From Flavobacterium sp. 123 (GTDB taxonomy: Bacteria > Bacteroidota > Bacteroidia > Flavobacteriales > Flavobacteriaceae), in the NCBI RefSeq assembly GCF_003634825.1, contig NZ_RBXD01000001.1:1448501-1512500 (forward strand): DNA of 64,000 nt. The letters run 5' to 3'. Each line of letters begins with the position of its first letter. The stretch's first letter is position 1. Below the pieces are notes generated by a model. That model was not told the DNA's origin, ran no database searches, and saw only the letters and a program-made list of their open reading frames with translations. Below, piece by piece: positions 62,406-64,000 of the stretch. Both the position numbers and the translations under genes were made by a program.

Positions 62406-63953
62406 TTATTTAGCTTCTAAAACTACAACAGAAAATGCAGGGATTGTGATCTCTAATTTCCCTTTTTTTATTTCAAAACCTTTGTAAACTGCAGGTTTGA
62501 TTTTTGATGGATTGTCAAATGAATTGTGATCTTGTAGTTTTTGAGATGTTAAGATAGTAGCTGTAACATTTTTAACACCAAGTTCTTTTATGTCAATTTC
62601 GATCTTATTTTCTTTTTTAGAGTCAATGTTTACTAAGGAAACATGAACTAATCCACTTTTATCTTTTGATGCCGAAGCAGATAAAGCAGGTAATGTTTTT
62701 CCGTTATAGGTATATAAAGGAGAATTAATTGTCAAAGGCAATAATTGAGCGTCTTGATGTACGCTGTACATTTGCATAATGTGATAAGTAGGCGTTAAAA
62801 TCATTTTTGCTTTGTCAGTAAGAATAACAGCTTGCAAAACATTAACACATTGTGCTAGATTCGCCATACGTAGCCTATTAGCATGATTATTAAAAATATT
62901 AAGAGTTGCACCAGCTAAAACGGCATCTCTCATAGTATTTTGTTGGTATAAAAATCCAGGATTAGTTCCTTTTTCTACATCGTACCAACCTCCCCATTCA
63001 TCAACAACTAAAGCAATTTTTTGTTCAGGATCATATTTGTCCATAATCGCAGCGTGATTGGTTATAAGCTCATCCATTTTCAGCGCTTCTTTCATTGTAG
63101 CAAAATATTGATCTTCGGTAAAATCTACACCATCTCCTTTTTTGTTCCATTCTATTACTGAGTAATGGTGCATAGCAACACCACCAAGCATATTTCCAGG
63201 AATGTTTTTCATTAATGTTTCGGTCCAATTATAGTCTGCGTCACTTGCTCCAGAAGCAATACGCATTAATCCACCTGTGTTTTCCCAATCAGACATGAAT
63301 GTGGCATACTTTCTATATTCACCAGCATAATATTCTGGTTTCATATTACCACCGCAACCCCAAGCTTCATTGCCGATTCCCCAGATTTTTACTTTCCAAG
63401 GCTCCGCTTTTCCGTTTTTTTTACGTAGGTCGCTCATTGGGCTTTTACCTCCAAAGTTGGCGTATTGTACCCAGTCAGCAAGTTCTTGTACAGTACCACT
63501 ACCTACATTTCCAGAAAGGTATGGTTCTGCTCCAAGTAATTCACATAGGTTTAAGAAATCATGGGTTCCAAAACTATTGTCTTCAGTAGTTCCTCCCCAC
63601 CATTGATTTACTATTGTTGGTCTATTTTCTTTTGGACCAATACCATCTTTCCAGTGATAGGTGTCTGCAAAACAACCACCTGGCCATCTTAAATTTGGAA
63701 TTTTTAATTTTTTAAGCGCGTCAACAATGTCGTTACGCACGCCATTTGTATTAGGTATTTTTGAAGTGTCTCCAACAAAAAAACCACCATAAATAGACCT
63801 TCCTAAGTGTTCAGCAAAATGTCCGTAGATATTTTTATTAATAATAGGGGCGTTTGCAGTATTCTTTATAGAAAGTACTGTTGTTTCTTTTTGTGCAACA
63901 ATAGTTTGATTACAAAAAGTAAAAATAAATAAGATTAATAGTGCTTTTTTCAT
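62406..63953 (-). CDS. GH51 alpha-N-arabinofuranosidase
   Basis: This is a 515-residue exported enzyme with a signal peptide (cleavage near TIVAQ, residue 21). The barrel has INKNIYGHFAEHLGRSIYGG at the start, RWPGGCFADTYHWKDGIG, the acid/base Glu196 in WGIGNEAWGCGG and the nucleophile Glu319 in VVDEWGGWYDVEKG. The C-terminal beta-sandwich ends FEIKKGKLEITIPAFSVVVLEAK. It belongs to a different GH51 branch from the 661-residue enzyme at 54177-56162 (no extra N-terminal domain). It is the first arabinan gene in view; its promoter lies near or beyond the window end. Confidence 0.95.
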   Translation of the reverse strand: MKKALLILFIFTFCNQTIVAQKETTVLSIKNTANAPIINKNIYGHFAEHLGRSIYGGFFVGDTSKIPNTNGVRNDIVDALKKLKIPNLRWPGGCFADTYHWKDGIGPKENRPTIVNQWWGGTTEDNSFGTHDFLNLCELLGAEPYLSGNVGSGTVQELADWVQYANFGGKSPMSDLRKKNGKAEPWKVKIWGIGNEAWGCGGNMKPEYYAGEYRKYATFMSDWENTGGLMRIASGASDADYNWTETLMKNIPGNMLGGVAMHHYSVIEWNKKGDGVDFTEDQYFATMKEALKMDELITNHAAIMDKYDPEQKIALVVDEWGGWYDVEKGTNPGFLYQQNTMRDAVLAGATLNIFNNHANRLRMANLAQCVNVLQAVILTDKAKMILTPTYHIMQMYSVHQDAQLLPLTINSPLYTYNGKTLPALSASASKDKSGLVHVSLVNIDSKKENKIEIDIKELGVKNVTATILTSQKLQDHNSFDNPSKIKPAVYKGFEIKKGKLEITIPAFSVVVLEAK

Positions 63954-64000
63954 GGTGTCTTTAAGTTATAATATCACGTGGTAAGCTTATAATAAACTTA

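Overview
The window is AT-rich DNA from a bacterium of the Bacteroidota, most likely a Flavobacterium or close relative. Support comes from T9SS-type C-terminal sorting domains, a TonB-dependent receptor, lipoproteins with Cys-Ser-Asp-Asp-type export signals, Bacteroidota promoters (TTG, 17-23 bp, TAnnTTTG), a detached atpDC pair with a 93-residue epsilon subunit, the prs-rplY-pth block, and two copies of a structured intergenic RNA resembling flavobacterial Flavo-1.

Layout. 1-8.5 kb: the C-terminal half of glmS, a TonB receptor paired with an SGNH/GDSL lipoprotein, atpD-atpC, and a small DoxX-like membrane protein. 8.6-13.3 kb (minus strand): two outer-membrane barrel proteins and a vanadium-haloperoxidase/PAP2-like lipoprotein, with an unknown anchored protein upstream. 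13.5-18.4 kb: biotin genes bioF-bioD-bioA plus a ketoacyl synthase, with recX convergent; bioB lies apart at 25.4 kb. 18.7-31 kb: three T9SS-secreted proteins, two of which share a long C-terminal module behind different N-termini, plus ribF and a DUF4199-like membrane protein. 31-34 kb: pth, rplY, prs, then tRNA-Leu(CAA) on the other strand. 34.3-38.7 kb: a compact light-related operon with a photolyase/cryptochrome, a 46-residue DUF2256 zinc-ribbon protein, an iron-sulfur prokaryotic photolyase and a cryptochrome DASH. 38.7-43.9 kb: a DUF2452 protein, an acyltransferase-3 protein and a CHASE-PAS histidine kinase with its response regulator. 46-48.7 kb: an accessory patch with an RNA element, an alpha/beta hydrolase, a frameshifted RAYT transposase between inverted REP-like ends, and a DUF2975 protein.

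48.8-64 kb is an L-arabinose/arabinan utilisation locus on the minus strand. Two GH51, three GH43 and one GH127 exported enzymes would cut arabinan to L-arabinose. AraA, AraB and AraD take it to xylulose 5-phosphate, and a GalM-like lipoprotein interconverts anomers. No SusC/SusD pair, transporter or regulator gene is in view. A 19-bp palindrome (AAGTGT-N7-ACACTT) overlaps the promoter region of araB and also that of the GH97 gene 10 kb away, so the GH97 enzyme is probably part of the same regulon. Five copies of a 94-bp repeat interrupt the locus.

All identifications are by eye from motifs and remembered families; no database search was run.
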